A stretch of DNA of 64,000 bases from Candidatus Atribacteria bacterium ADurb.Bin276 (GTDB taxonomy: Bacteria > Atribacterota > Atribacteria > Atribacterales > Atribacteraceae): assembly GCA_002069605.1 (NCBI GenBank), contig MWBQ01000025.1, positions 1 to 64,000 of the forward strand, written 5' to 3'. The notes beneath the pieces were generated by a model. That model did not search any database and was not told the DNA's origin. It saw nothing but the letters and a program-made list of their open reading frames with translations. Positions 15,983 through 24,730 of the stretch are shown here, piece after piece. A program made the translations under genes and the position numbers. Position 1 is the stretch's first letter. Each line of letters begins with the position of its first letter.

Positions 15983-16918
15983 CTAAAAAATGTTTCCAGT
16001 TTCAACTCTCACTTCGAGCAGAAGAAGTTGGATATCATTCCAGGTTATCGCACCAGCATCCCAGGTCTGAGCGTTAGCAGCTCCTGCGGCAATACCCAAA
16101 CCTAAGCATTCATTCCATTTTTTCCCATTTATAAGACCAAATATGAATGCTGCTAAAAAAGAATCTCCGGACCCAACTGGGTTAATTGAGGCCACTTTTG
16201 GGGGATAACCTGACCAAGACACTCTTTCTCCTCGAAACCAAGCCCCCTTTTCTCCCAGGGTGAGAATTAGATATTCAACTCCCTTGCTATTGAGAAATTC
16301 ATAAAATTTGTTTAAGTCATCGCCACAATTAATTTTTTTCTCCCAGGTTTCTTCCGCTTCTTCACGATTCATTTTCACCATCCAAGGCTGGGCTTTTAAG
16401 GCTTCAATCAAGGGTACCCCACGGCTGTCGATGATGGTTTTTATCCTATTTTTTTTTGCAATCTGAATCATTCGATAATAAATAGTTTGAGTGTTTTGGT
16501 CAGAAACACTCCCACAAAACACAATTAACTCCACTGATGGAATAATCTTTTCAAAGGTCAACAATACTTGATTCATTTCCTGGGGGGAAATAACCGGTCC
16601 TGGCTCAAAATACGCAACTTGTTGCCAGCTTCGATCAACAATAGTCGTAACAACCCGGGTTAATTGAGAAATCCAAGCAGGATAAACCGAGACTCCATCT
16701 AACTCTATTAAGCTTTTTACTCTTTGTCCAGTATATCCCCCTAAAAGAACGAAATGCCCAACTTCAACGCCGAGCTGACGCAATACTCGACTCACATTTG
16801 AACCTTTCCCACCGGCAATTTCTTTAACTTTTTCCACCTTAATTTTTGGTTTCGGAATAATACTTTCAACAAAAAGAGTTTTATCAATGCATGGATTGGG
16901 AGTCACAACCAAAATCAT
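15983..16918 (-). CDS. PfkB-family sugar kinase, 1-phosphofructokinase / tagatose-6-phosphate kinase subgroup
   Basis: About 311 aa. The start VVTPNPCIDKTLFVE, the GGKGSNVSRVLRQLG motif (near 36-50), and the C-terminal NPVGSGDSFLAAFIFGL with the catalytic Asp are those of the FruK/LacC branch of the ribokinase superfamily, which phosphorylates sugar phosphates at C1. The start is chosen at ATG 16918, whose ATGA overlaps the stop of the upstream PHP-like gene; an ATG at 16924 is also possible. LacC-type kinases make tagatose-1,6-bisphosphate, the substrate of the GatZ/KbaZ family encoded just downstream on the other strand; that link is inference. Confidence 0.85.
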   Translation of the reverse strand: MILVVTPNPCIDKTLFVESIIPKPKIKVEKVKEIAGGKGSNVSRVLRQLGVEVGHFVLLGGYTGQRVKSLIELDGVSVYPAWISQLTRVVTTIVDRSWQQVAYFEPGPVISPQEMNQVLLTFEKIIPSVELIVFCGSVSDQNTQTIYYRMIQIAKKNRIKTIIDSRGVPLIEALKAQPWMVKMNREEAEETWEKKINCGDDLNKFYEFLNSKGVEYLILTLGEKGAWFRGERVSWSGYPPKVASINPVGSGDSFLAAFIFGLINGKKWNECLGLGIAAGAANAQTWDAGAITWNDIQLLLLEVRVETGNIF

Positions 16919-18255
16919 GCCCATCGTTTTATCAATTCCTCAGATGAAAGTGATCCTATTTGTTCTAATTGGTATCTATCTGCGGGCACGGTTTGACCAA
17001 CTTGATAGTAGAATCGATTTCTTACTTTCCGATCTTGAAAAGTCTTTTTTGCCCATTCGCTGGTATATCCACGCTTTGAAGATTTTTCCATAATAATATG
17101 GCCCCAAAGCATCCAAGCGCTTCTAATGAAATATGGTGTCAGTGGAGTTAGCGCTGGAGATTCGAATTCATCTACAAATTTTTGACCAAATTTATTCAAT
17201 TCTGTCCCTACAAAAATGGGAATTTCTCTCCGTTTCGCTTCTTCAACAATTTCATAGAGCTTGGCAAGCTTTAAGTGGCTTTCTTCTTTATCGGGGAGGT
17301 CCCAATTTCGATCAGGAACGATAAATAAAGTTTCTATACCTTTCGCTTCACAGAAATCCAGTAATTCTTTTGGATCTTTTTCTCCACTTCGAGTGCCATC
17401 AAGCCAAGAAAATGATGGAATCGCTCCCAAATCCAGTATCATATCAGTTACCTGCTCGAGAGTCGGAAAGTCGCCCACATCGGGTTTGACGTATCCGACA
17501 CCTCCATGTTTCATTAATTTAGATCGAATAAAATCATAAAAATCAGGTTTATGGTTCAAAAAATTTTCAACCTTCTCTGGGGAGATATCTAATTTTTCCG
17601 ACCAGAATTTTACTTGTTCTATCCGGTCGGAAAATATTTGATCTGCCTTGATGGCATAGGCCATAACTAAATGGCGCTCGGTTGGATTTCCTGATGGTGT
17701 TAACGGAAGAACATCTTTTTCCAGGTCAATCGCAACCGGTTGCAAGTATGAATTCACCCTTTTTAAAACACTTCTGTTTCTTTTTTGGGCGGTTTCTTTT
17801 AAATATCTCAAGGTTTTACCCGTTTTTGTCTCTGATTCAGGAAGTCGAGTAAAACCATTTCCCATGAAATAAGCCACTCCAGGTTCTTTGGGAGAACTCA
17901 ATTCCCGATCGTGAAACTCAGGGAGATACACTCGAGTTTCAATACCACTAGATACTGGTAAATTTACTTCAAACCCACCCCAAAGGAATTCTTCCATTGC
18001 ATCCAAAACATCAAAATCAACACTGCCAGCCATTAACAATCCTTCTTTTCGAGCCCGCCAGATAATATGCAAAGGAGAATAGCCATAAGCGTTAAAGGAA
18101 AAAAAGGTATGAAAATGGAGGTTTACTTTTGGGGAAGGATCGGGCAATAGAATCTTTTTCTGATCAGCCAGCGCCTTAAGTTCTAAAAATGCTCTTTTTC
18201 TATCAGAAAAATTAAAATTATCAAGTTCACTTTCAATTTTTTCAACTGAATTCAC
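16915..18255 (-). CDS. PHP-domain-like protein, possible metal-dependent phosphoesterase
   Basis: A 446 aa protein. Near residue 45 it has VNLHFHTFFSFNAYGYSP, which matches the first His-x-His metal motif of PHP hydrolases (as in HisK-type phosphatases and polymerase PHP domains). Later stretches such as GSVDFDVLDAMEEF, SSGIETRVYLPEFHDRE, HGGVGYVKPDVGDFP and PIFVGTELNKFGQKF place further His, Asp and Glu residues on successive strands, consistent with a PHP-like barrel. It starts with GTG at 18255, nine bases after AAAGGAGG. It overlaps the sugar kinase by four bases, so the two are co-translated, which suggests a sugar-phosphate role. No more exact function can be assigned. Confidence 0.68.
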   Translation of the reverse strand: MNSVEKIESELDNFNFSDRKRAFLELKALADQKKILLPDPSPKVNLHFHTFFSFNAYGYSPLHIIWRARKEGLLMAGSVDFDVLDAMEEFLWGGFEVNLPVSSGIETRVYLPEFHDRELSSPKEPGVAYFMGNGFTRLPESETKTGKTLRYLKETAQKRNRSVLKRVNSYLQPVAIDLEKDVLPLTPSGNPTERHLVMAYAIKADQIFSDRIEQVKFWSEKLDISPEKVENFLNHKPDFYDFIRSKLMKHGGVGYVKPDVGDFPTLEQVTDMILDLGAIPSFSWLDGTRSGEKDPKELLDFCEAKGIETLFIVPDRNWDLPDKEESHLKLAKLYEIVEEAKRREIPIFVGTELNKFGQKFVDEFESPALTPLTPYFIRSAWMLWGHIIMEKSSKRGYTSEWAKKTFQDRKVRNRFYYQVGQTVPADRYQLEQIGSLSSEELIKRWA

Positions 18256-18330
18256 TTTTCTATTCCTCCTTTAATTTTTGATAGATCCTCTTACCGCTTT
18301 ACAGCACCAGATGATAATAAAAATACTTTT

Positions 18331-18373
18331 CTTAAAACCGTCTTTACTAGGAGCATAGCGACATGGCAACCTC
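18331..18373 (-). repeat. Degenerate dispersed repeat, copy 1
   Basis: Read on the minus strand it begins GAGGTTGCCATGTCGC, contains GCTCCT and ends GACGGTTTTAAG. The same framework (GAGATTGCC, TCCT, GACGGTTTTAG) occurs at 49744-49801 on the plus strand in another long spacer. Confidence 0.5.
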
Positions 18374-18573
18374 TTCTTTTAATAATATTTCTATTTCTAA
18401 TTCTCAGGATAACCATCCAAAATAGAACGGCGCCCACCTCCCCTTGGGAGCTGAATTTCGCCGTGTTGTGGTATTGAGTTGAATAAAACAATTGTATCAA
18501 TTCATTCACCCATTAATGGGGGGTGGGCATTTCTCATTTTTATTTGATCACTTTTCACTCATTTTTGTATTTA

Positions 18574-18591
18574 CAGGATAGGCCTTCATGC
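18574..18591 (+). repeat. 18-base direct repeat, copy A
   Basis: CAGGATAGGCCTTCATGC, identical to 18740-18757. Similar downstream bases (CACTT versus TACTT) suggest a longer degenerate unit. Confidence 0.7.
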
Positions 18592-18666
18592 CACTTTTGT
18601 GGCACCATATGAAAATGAAAACCAAGGATTCGACATCATGGCATGCCGCTACATTAATTAAAGAAT

Positions 18667-18714
18667 GGGCACAATACATTGTGCCCCTACAATTTTATAT
18701 TCTTTGGTAGGGGC
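18667..18714. repeat. Nested inverted repeats
   Basis: GGGCACAAT (18667-18675) pairs with ATTGTGCCC (18678-18686), and GCCCCTAC (18683-18690) pairs with GTAGGGGC (18707-18714). The same GTAGGGGC octamer recurs at 49450-49457. This is the style of small palindromic non-coding repeats. Confidence 0.6.
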
Positions 18715-18739
18715 TTGATTTATCATGCCCGTGGATTTT

Positions 18740-18757
18740 CAGGATAGGCCTTCATGC
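18740..18757 (+). repeat. 18-base direct repeat, copy B
   Basis: Identical to 18574-18591, 166 bases apart, flanking the nested inverted repeats. Confidence 0.7.
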
Positions 18758-18976
18758 TACTTCATGATATTGGATGATCGGGAAAATAAAAGCAATCTAC
18801 CTTTTTTCTCTTTTTTAAATTGTTTTTTAATCTTTAGTTGTGGGTCGATATCCAGGTATAGTTTATAAGATAGGTTTAATAAAAACCATACAAACTTAGA
18901 ATGCAGCTGAAAACATTTTTCTTAAGCTTTGATTTTATTACCTCGATTTTCATATAATCCTTATCGTTACAATGAT

Positions 18977-19828
18977 TTAATTTTTCTTATTTTTCAAAAC
19001 CTTATAAAAAATCAAAGGTGTGATGAAAACAATCCAAAAATTAAGAATAAAGTATCGCAAAAAATAAGCCCAGAGCGAGACCGGAAAAACGACTTTCATT
19101 CCAAGGTAAAGAACAATCACCATAACCATACCTAATCCATAATGCGCTAAGCGAGTCTTAAAGTTCAATGGTAAAACAAAATTGATTAGAGTTTTTTCGA
19201 GAATTGTTCCACAAAAAATTCCACCAAGGGATCCGGCAACCCGGGCTGATAAAGGGTCGAAAGAAAAATGGTAGAGTAACCCTCCCACCAGCAAGCTCAA
19301 GAAAATGGCTCTTGCTGGCATAAATTTCAACTTTAATCTCTCAAACCGATGAAATAAATACCAGAAAAAAAGAGCGATTATAAATCCTAAAACTGCACCA
19401 ACAATAACATCACGTGGATAGTGAACCCCTAAGTAAATCCGAGAAATCGCAACAAAAGAACTAATAATAATCGCTAAAAGGAAATAAATATTCTTGGGAT
19501 AGGACCAAGCTAAAAAAAAGGTAACAGTTGCAACCGATTGAGCATGGCCACTAGGAAAAGATTTTCCTTCGGGATTTTCTAAAATCCGTAGTCCTGGGTG
19601 TTGAGGACGAGGAAGATTGAAAAATTCCTTTAAAGTAAAATTAATATACATTGAAAAAAATATTACAATACCAAGTTGGATGGCCATCTTCTTGTTCAAG
19701 CATAAATAGACGAAAGAGAGAAAAAACAAGTAAAATAATTCCGATCCTAAAAAGGAAAAAAACCGAAAGAGAACATCTAAAACCGGATTAGAAAACTGCT
19801 GCAAAACAAGAATGAATTCTTCACTCAC
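18977..19828 (-). CDS. PAP2-family membrane phosphatase
   Basis: About 283 aa with several hydrophobic helices. The three-part phosphatidic-acid phosphatase type 2 signature is complete: KEFFNLPRP, then PSGHAQSV with the catalytic His, then SRIYLGVHYPRDV with the nucleophilic His and partner Asp. Such enzymes remove phosphate from undecaprenyl pyrophosphate or lipid phosphates on the outer face of the inner membrane. A long C-terminal part (residues about 175-283) adds more membrane helices. GTG at 19828 has AAGGGG at a sensible distance, whereas TTG at 19837 touches that site. It lies about 100 bp after feoB in the same direction and may be co-transcribed. Undecaprenyl-PP phosphatase is plausible but not provable. 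Confidence 0.87.
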   Translation of the reverse strand: MSEEFILVLQQFSNPVLDVLFRFFSFLGSELFYLFFLSFVYLCLNKKMAIQLGIVIFFSMYINFTLKEFFNLPRPQHPGLRILENPEGKSFPSGHAQSVATVTFFLAWSYPKNIYFLLAIIISSFVAISRIYLGVHYPRDVIVGAVLGFIIALFFWYLFHRFERLKLKFMPARAIFLSLLVGGLLYHFSFDPLSARVAGSLGGIFCGTILEKTLINFVLPLNFKTRLAHYGLGMVMVIVLYLGMKVVFPVSLWAYFLRYFILNFWIVFITPLIFYKVLKNKKN

Positions 19829-19926
19829 ATTAAACAACCCCTTCTATTCTCAAAATTTTCAATCTTTACTTGAGACTCAATAAAGGGGAAGTAAAGATAA
19901 ATCTTATTCTTTTCATTGTTGTCAAA

Positions 19927-21636
19927 TTATAAAACCAAATTCAAGATTAATCCAGTAAGAATAGATGCAAAAAGCATAATTATAGTACCTTGAATCAGTT
20001 TTTTCGCTCCAAGTTCTTTTAAAATTACCATAAAAGTTGCCACACAGGGAAAAAACATAGCTAATATCACCGAAGAGATGACCAATTGTTTTACTGTGAG
20101 TTGTAAGGGAGCGAGCAAGCCCATGGCTATATCTTTCCGAAGAAAACCAAGCACCAATACCAAGGAAACCTCACTGGGAAGACCTAAATATTTTTGGAAA
20201 AAAGGACCGATAGCTTGCGCAATATAGGGGAAAAGATTGGTCATAAATAGAAGATTAACCGCCAGAATTCCCAAAGAAACGATCGGAAGAGCTTCTTTTA
20301 AAAACCCTTTCACTCGAAGCCACAATTTAGGAAGAAGAGTTTTCCAATAGGGGAAACGGTAAGGAGGTATTTCCAGAATAAGAGCTGGACGATATCCTTT
20401 TACAGCGTATTTTAATATAACCCCCAAGATAATCCATACTAAGAGAAGGATGAAATAAACCAACATGACCGGCATGGTGCCGTGTTTCCCCAAAACCCCA
20501 AAAATCAAGGCTTGTTGTGAAGCACAGGGAACAGCAATCGAAATCAAAACTGATATTATAAATCGTTCGGTTTTGCTTTCTAATATTCTAGTAGACATTA
20601 TTCCTGGTACATTGCATCCCAAACCTAACAAAGTAGGAACTATGGCATAACCGTGTAAACCAATTCGGTGAAAAAATCCATCCAACAAAACCGCTAAACG
20701 AGGAAGGTATCCGGTATCTTCCAATAACCCGAGAATAAAATAAAAGGAAATAATATAGGGAAGAACAACTCCCAATTCAACGTATATTCCCGTAGAAAGC
20801 AAGCCGAGTGATTGTTCAAAATCGATTTTTCCGTCAACCAGATGTCCGATTAAAATAGTTCTTAAAAAAGGAGAAAAAGATAAATGCCTATCAAGACCCA
20901 ATAAGAGAGGATAGTAAAATCGATAAAAAAGTGGGTCAAGAATATAGTTGATCAGTCCTTCACCAATAAACCGAACTACCCAAAATACTCCATATAAAAC
21001 CCCTAAACCAATGAGAAATCCACTGACCGGTAACAGGGTGGCTTCCTTTAAACGATCAACCCAGGTAGGCTTGTGGTAAGAAAAAGATTGCACAGCTTGA
21101 ATAACTTGACCAATTTCATGCCAACGTTCCTGGTGTGAACTCGGCACAATAATTGGTACTCGAGCATGGTCAAGAGTCTGAATGAGCTTCTTCATGCCTT
21201 CTCCAGTAGTAGCAACTACTGGAATAACCGGTATGCCTAAAATATGCGAAAGAGCTTGGATGTCTATTCTGACTCCCCTTCGCTGAACCTCATCCCACAT
21301 ATTAAGAGCAATCACCATCGGTTTCTTTTTTTCTAAAAGCTCAAAAGTAAGGTAAAGGTTTCGCTCGAGGTTACCAGCATCAATTACATTAACAACTATA
21401 TCAGCTTCATCAATCAGCTTTCCGGCAATTTTTTCCGCTTCCGCATCGGCTTCCAAAGCGTATGTTCCAGGAGCATCAATCAACTCAAATTTTACTCCAT
21501 CGCGACTTATTTGACTCCGAGAAATTTCAACTGTTGTTCCAGGATAATTTGATGAAACCGCATATATACCGCTTAATCGGGTAAAAAAAACGCTTTTCCC
21601 GACATTTGGGTTCCCTGCTAAGACAACTTTTTTCAT
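19927..21636 (-). CDS. feoB: Ferrous iron transport protein B, short form
   Basis: A 569 aa iron(II) permease with an N-terminal GTPase-like domain: G1 GNPNVGKS (8-15), G3 DAPG (54-57), G4 NMWD (112-115), then about nine membrane helices with Gate motifs including LLGLGCNVPGIMSTRIL and LGFLRKDIAMGLLAPL. E. coli FeoB has 773 residues; here the GDI-like linker is brief (about residues 165-190) and the C-terminal extension is absent, but all core gate segments are present, so it looks functional. It overlaps feoA by four bases and is under the Fur-box promoter upstream of fur. Confidence 0.95.
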   Translation of the reverse strand: MKKVVLAGNPNVGKSVFFTRLSGIYAVSSNYPGTTVEISRSQISRDGVKFELIDAPGTYALEADAEAEKIAGKLIDEADIVVNVIDAGNLERNLYLTFELLEKKKPMVIALNMWDEVQRRGVRIDIQALSHILGIPVIPVVATTGEGMKKLIQTLDHARVPIIVPSSHQERWHEIGQVIQAVQSFSYHKPTWVDRLKEATLLPVSGFLIGLGVLYGVFWVVRFIGEGLINYILDPLFYRFYYPLLLGLDRHLSFSPFLRTILIGHLVDGKIDFEQSLGLLSTGIYVELGVVLPYIISFYFILGLLEDTGYLPRLAVLLDGFFHRIGLHGYAIVPTLLGLGCNVPGIMSTRILESKTERFIISVLISIAVPCASQQALIFGVLGKHGTMPVMLVYFILLLVWIILGVILKYAVKGYRPALILEIPPYRFPYWKTLLPKLWLRVKGFLKEALPIVSLGILAVNLLFMTNLFPYIAQAIGPFFQKYLGLPSEVSLVLVLGFLRKDIAMGLLAPLQLTVKQLVISSVILAMFFPCVATFMVILKELGAKKLIQGTIIMLFASILTGLILNLVL

Positions 21637-21914
21637 ATTTCCATTCTAACTTTAATCCGACTTGCAATCCCACGCCCCAAGGCAAGGTCATGATCATCAA
21701 TACGAATTACAATTGGTCCACCAACTAAAATTTGGCTTACTTTCATTATTTTTTTCCCGGGTACTATGCCCATTGAACAAAGTTTTCTCACCAACCCATG
21801 GCCATGATCAATCTCAGTTATTGTTCCGATTTGACCAGGAAGCATGTCAATTAAGGAATAATTTGAATCAGCTGATTTAGGAGCTATGCTTCGTTTTAGG
21901 ATCAAAAAAACCAT
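21633..21914 (-). CDS. feoA: Ferrous iron transport protein A
   Basis: A small SH3-like protein (up to 93 aa) with GQIGTITEIDHGHGLVRKL, MGIVPGKKI and GGPIVIRIDDHDLALGRGIASRI, the classic FeoA pattern; it supports FeoB. Its 5' end overlaps the 3' end of fur. The outer ATG (21914) directly abuts AAAGGGG, so an in-frame TTG at 21905 with eight-base spacing may be the true start. Its stop overlaps feoB by four bases. Confidence 0.9.
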   Translation of the reverse strand: MVFLILKRSIAPKSADSNYSLIDMLPGQIGTITEIDHGHGLVRKLCSMGIVPGKKIMKVSQILVGGPIVIRIDDHDLALGRGIASRIKVRMEI

Positions 21915-22365
21915 CCCCTTTAATTAAATCTCGTCGACATTTATCACAGAGTCCATAAAAATAAATTTGGTGAGACTCAATTTTAAATTCATATCGATTG
22001 GTTAATTCTTTTTCTAGATAAGAAACAAACTCACTTTCTCCCATAATCTCACTATAATCAACCACTTTCCCACATTTGTTACAGACCAAATGATGGTGAT
22101 GAATGGGTTTATGGGTAATTTCAAAATGATCTTTACCGTCCCCAAAATTAACTCGATGTAAAATTCCAATTCTGGTTAACAAATCAAGATTACGATAAAC
22201 TGTAGCTATCCCTGCTTTTTGGTCCCCTTTTTTAAGATATTCATGAACTTCTTCAGCAGAAAGATGCTTTCGATTTTCTTCAAATACCCTAATTATGGCT
22301 TGTCGACAGGAAGTGAGTTTTATTTTATTTTTCCATAAAGTCTTTTGCCATTCTTTATAAAACAT
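21877..22365 (-). CDS. fur: Ferric uptake regulator family protein (Fur)
   Basis: A 162 aa Fur-family repressor: winged helix (residues about 15-85, with KAGIATVYRNLDLLTRIG), metal-site His cluster HKPIHHHHLVCNKCGKVVDY, and a second Cys pair CDKC near residue 140, forming the structural zinc site. It is first in fur-feoA-feoB. A Fur box overlaps the start of transcription, so it should repress itself and ferrous iron uptake when iron is plentiful. Zur or PerR identity cannot be excluded from sequence alone, but the feo neighbours favour Fur. Confidence 0.9.
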   Translation of the reverse strand: MFYKEWQKTLWKNKIKLTSCRQAIIRVFEENRKHLSAEEVHEYLKKGDQKAGIATVYRNLDLLTRIGILHRVNFGDGKDHFEITHKPIHHHHLVCNKCGKVVDYSEIMGESEFVSYLEKELTNRYEFKIESHQIYFYGLCDKCRRDLIKGDGFFDPKTKHSS

Positions 22366-22378
22366 CTCTCAACCAACT

Positions 22379-22397
22379 TATAATGATAATCATTCTC
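22379..22397. promoter_or_regulatory. Fur box
   Basis: TATAATGATAATCATTCTC matches 17 of 19 bases of the Fur consensus GATAATGATAATCATTATC. It lies just downstream of the -10 box of the fur-feoAB promoter. Confidence 0.88.
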
Positions 22398-22404
22398 ATC
22401 AACA

Positions 22405-22433
22405 ATTATAATTCTTATTATCCAGAACTTCAA
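22405..22433 (-). promoter_or_regulatory. Promoter of fur-feoA-feoB
   Basis: On the minus strand TTGAAG (22433-22428), a 17 bp spacer and TATAAT (22410-22405). The start of transcription would fall beside the Fur box. Confidence 0.7.
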
Positions 22434-22635
22434 TATATACTGGAGCTTTTTAAAAAGAAATTTCCTTGGGTAAATAAAGGAAAAATATTTAAATATCTGT
22501 TTTGAAAATACAGTGAGAAGCGAATTATGAGTAATGAATAGTAAATATTTTATTTCACCGGTATCCTCGCCTCTTCCCACCAAGAGAGAAGGAACTATCT
22601 ATCTTCTTTTGTTTTATTAAATTTTTTATGTTTTC

Positions 22636-22664
22636 TTGCAATTTTAGTTTGAGTGTGGTATATT
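22636..22664 (+). promoter_or_regulatory. Probable promoter of the T-box leader
   Basis: TTGCAA (22636-22641), a 17 bp spacer and TATATT (22659-22664), about 55 bases upstream of the first T-box helix. Confidence 0.55.
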
Positions 22665-22720
22665 TCTGCTACTTTTATAGTATGGCCTGGAATCTTTTCA
22701 ATAATAATCGGGCTGTTAAA

Positions 22721-22988
22721 AACTATGAAGGGGCTCAGTAGGTATCGAAGGGGTCACAGAGAGCTTACCACTTGCTGAAAGTAAGCACCCGCTTAAATAC
22801 CGAAACTCACCCTGGAGTTACAGGCTGAACGAGTATCTATTAAGCCGGGTCGGGAACTCCCGTTATAGAGGATGGTATAGGTAAAATTACCCGTACCTGT
22901 AATGAGTTGGCTGATATGTTGGCAAATCGGGTGGTACCGCGGGGAAGTTCTTAGAACCCCTCGTCCCTGTGAGGACGAGGGGTTTTTT
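22721..22988 (+). ncRNA. T-box leader, probable leucine specifier (CUC)
   Basis: A tRNA-sensing leader upstream of ilvD. Stem I: AACT/AGTT (22721-22724 with 22816-22819) and AGGG/CCCT at the base, the loop-E pair AGTA (22737-22740) opposite GAA (22802-22804), then GGTAT/ATACC above. The specifier position after GAA-A is CTC (22806-22808) followed by A, the leucine codon also used by the B. subtilis ilv-leu leader. The AGAGAGC element is at 22758-22764, the T-box TGGTACCGCGG at 22932-22942, and a terminator follows. Uncharged tRNA-Leu would favour the antiterminator and switch on branched-chain amino acid synthesis. Confidence 0.93.
22955..22988 (+). terminator. T-box regulated terminator
   Basis: A 12 bp stem, AACCCCTCGTCC (22955-22966) with GGACGAGGGGTT (22973-22984), loop CTGTGA, then a T-run. 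Its 5' arm is the part expected to switch to the antiterminator with the T-box sequence. Confidence 0.92.
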
Positions 22989-23058
22989 GTTATCCTGACT
23001 TCTACTATTATTCAAAGTCTTTATAGATTGCCACAATAAATTATGAAGGAGGAATTTT

Positions 23059-24714
23059 ATGAAAAGTGAATTAGTTAAAAACGGACCCGATCGTTGTCCG
23101 CATCGTTCCTTACTATTTTCTACTGGAATATCACGCTCTGCAATGGAAAGACCTTTTGTTGGAATAGCCAGTTCCTATTCTGATTTAGTTCCTGGACATA
23201 TCCATATGCGTGAATTAGAGCGCTTTATCGAAAGAGGCATTGAAGCAGGAGGAGGAACTCCATTTATTTTTGGAATTCCAGGAATATGTGATGGCATTTC
23301 TATGGGTCATGAAGGCATGCGGTATTCTTTACCCAGCCGCGATGTAGTTGCTGATAGCATTGAGGCAGTTGCCACGGGACATGCCCTTGATGGTTTAGTA
23401 CTACTCACCAACTGCGATAAAATTACTCCAGGAATGCTTATAGCAGCAGCTCGCTTAAACATACCTGCTTTAGTTGTAACAGCTGGACCTATGCTTTCCG
23501 GTCGTTACCAAGGAAGAAAGCTTTCCTTTGTTCGAGACACCTTTGAAGCAGTTGGAAAATATCATGCCGGTCTATTGAGTGAAAAAGAATTAAATGCCTT
23601 AGAAGCTGAAGCTTGTCCCGGTGGAGGATCTTGTCAGGGACTTTATACTGCTAATACCATGGCATGTCTGACTGAAACCATGGGAATGAGTCTACCTGGT
23701 TGTGGAACTGCACCAGCGGTATTAGCAGAAAAACGAAGAATTAGTTATGAAAGCGGCAAACAAATTGTTCAATTGATAAAGCAAAATTTAACCCCACGGA
23801 TGATTCTCAACTCTGCATCACTTAGAAATGCTATAACAATGGATTTAGCTTTGGGTGGTTCTACTAACACCGTCCTTCATTTATTAGCTTTGGCCAATGA
23901 GTTAGGTTTGAATGAAATCAATCTTGACATTTTTAACCAGCTTTCTTTGAAGGTTCCCCATTTAGTACTCCTTCGTCCTGCGGGTGAACTGTTTATGGAA
24001 GATCTTCACTTTGCTGGAGGGATTCCTGCCGTTGAAAAAATTCTCGGAGATTTAATTGAAGATAATCCTACAGTGAGTGGCGTTTCGGTTAGAGAAATAC
24101 AAGACTCTGTCCAGTATGTTGACCATGAGGTTATTCGACCTCGGGAAAATCCTCATTCCCAAGAGGGTGGCATTGCAATTCTAAGGGGTTCCTTAGCTCC
24201 TGAAGGAGCGGTTGTTAAACAATCTGGTGTTAGTCAAGATATGAAAATTTTTCGAGGCAAAGCAGTCTGTTTTAATAGCGAAGAAGAGGCTATGGAAAAA
24301 ATTACTAAAGGGAAAATCTCGAAAGGGAGCGTAATCGTGATCCGCTACGAAGGACCAAAGGGAGGTCCAGGGATGAGAGAGATGTTGGCTCCAACCTCGG
24401 CCATAGTTGGAATGGGCTTAAGCCATGATGTCGCCTTGGTTACCGATGGTCGTTTTTCCGGCGGAACTCGAGGACCCTGCATTGGCCATATTGCCCCTGA
24501 GGCCTATGACCGGGGACCGATTGCACTGGTCAAGGACGGTGACGAAATTCTCATCGATATTCCATCTAGAAAATTAGAATTATTTATAAATGATGAAGAG
24601 AAACAAAAACGTCAAGAACAATTGGTTCTCCCACCACCCAAATATACCCACGGCCTTCTCGGCCGCTATATTGAAAGAGCCCTGCCCACGAACCAAGGGG
24701 CGGCTATGAAGTGA
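23059..24714 (+). CDS. ilvD: Dihydroxy-acid dehydratase
   Basis: A 551 aa Fe-S enzyme of valine, leucine and isoleucine synthesis, turning 2,3-dihydroxy acids into 2-keto acids. Visible: [11 protein letters not shown] with a cluster cysteine, [15 protein letters not shown] with a second, [29 protein letters not shown]-like [16 protein letters not shown], and [12 protein letters not shown] near the C-terminus. Length and motifs are standard. ATG at 23059 follows GAAGGAGG. First gene after the leucine T-box and first step out of pathway order in an ilvDBNC-leuACD operon. Confidence 0.96.
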   Translation: MKSELVKNGPDRCPHRSLLFSTGISRSAMERPFVGIASSYSDLVPGHIHMRELERFIERGIEAGGGTPFIFGIPGICDGISMGHEGMRYSLPSRDVVADSIEAVATGHALDGLVLLTNCDKITPGMLIAAARLNIPALVVTAGPMLSGRYQGRKLSFVRDTFEAVGKYHAGLLSEKELNALEAEACPGGGSCQGLYTANTMACLTETMGMSLPGCGTAPAVLAEKRRISYESGKQIVQLIKQNLTPRMILNSASLRNAITMDLALGGSTNTVLHLLALANELGLNEINLDIFNQLSLKVPHLVLLRPAGELFMEDLHFAGGIPAVEKILGDLIEDNPTVSGVSVREIQDSVQYVDHEVIRPRENPHSQEGGIAILRGSLAPEGAVVKQSGVSQDMKIFRGKAVCFNSEEEAMEKITKGKISKGSVIVIRYEGPKGGPGMREMLAPTSAIVGMGLSHDVALVTDGRFSGGTRGPCIGHIAPEAYDRGPIALVKDGDEILIDIPSRKLELFINDEEKQKRQEQLVLPPPKYTHGLLGRYIERALPTNQGAAMK

Positions 24715-24730
24715 TTGTGAGGTGAATGCA

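Larger units (their letters stand above)
18256..18976. other. 720 bp intergenic region with several degenerate repeats
   Basis: No protein gene or RNA gene was found. It holds a degenerate copy of a dispersed repeat (18331-18373), an 18-base direct repeat (18574-18591, 18740-18757) and nested inverted repeats (18667-18714). Its look is that of accumulated small non-coding repeats between operons. Confidence 0.55.

Noticed and set aside
18667-18757. Repeated elements considered as a CRISPR array
   Set aside because: Only two 18-base copies exist, with palindromes between them and no regular spacers or cas genes.
22320-22583. Leftward open frame extending through the fur promoter
   Set aside because: It covers the Fur box and promoter and overlaps fur in another frame; no similarity or ribosome site.
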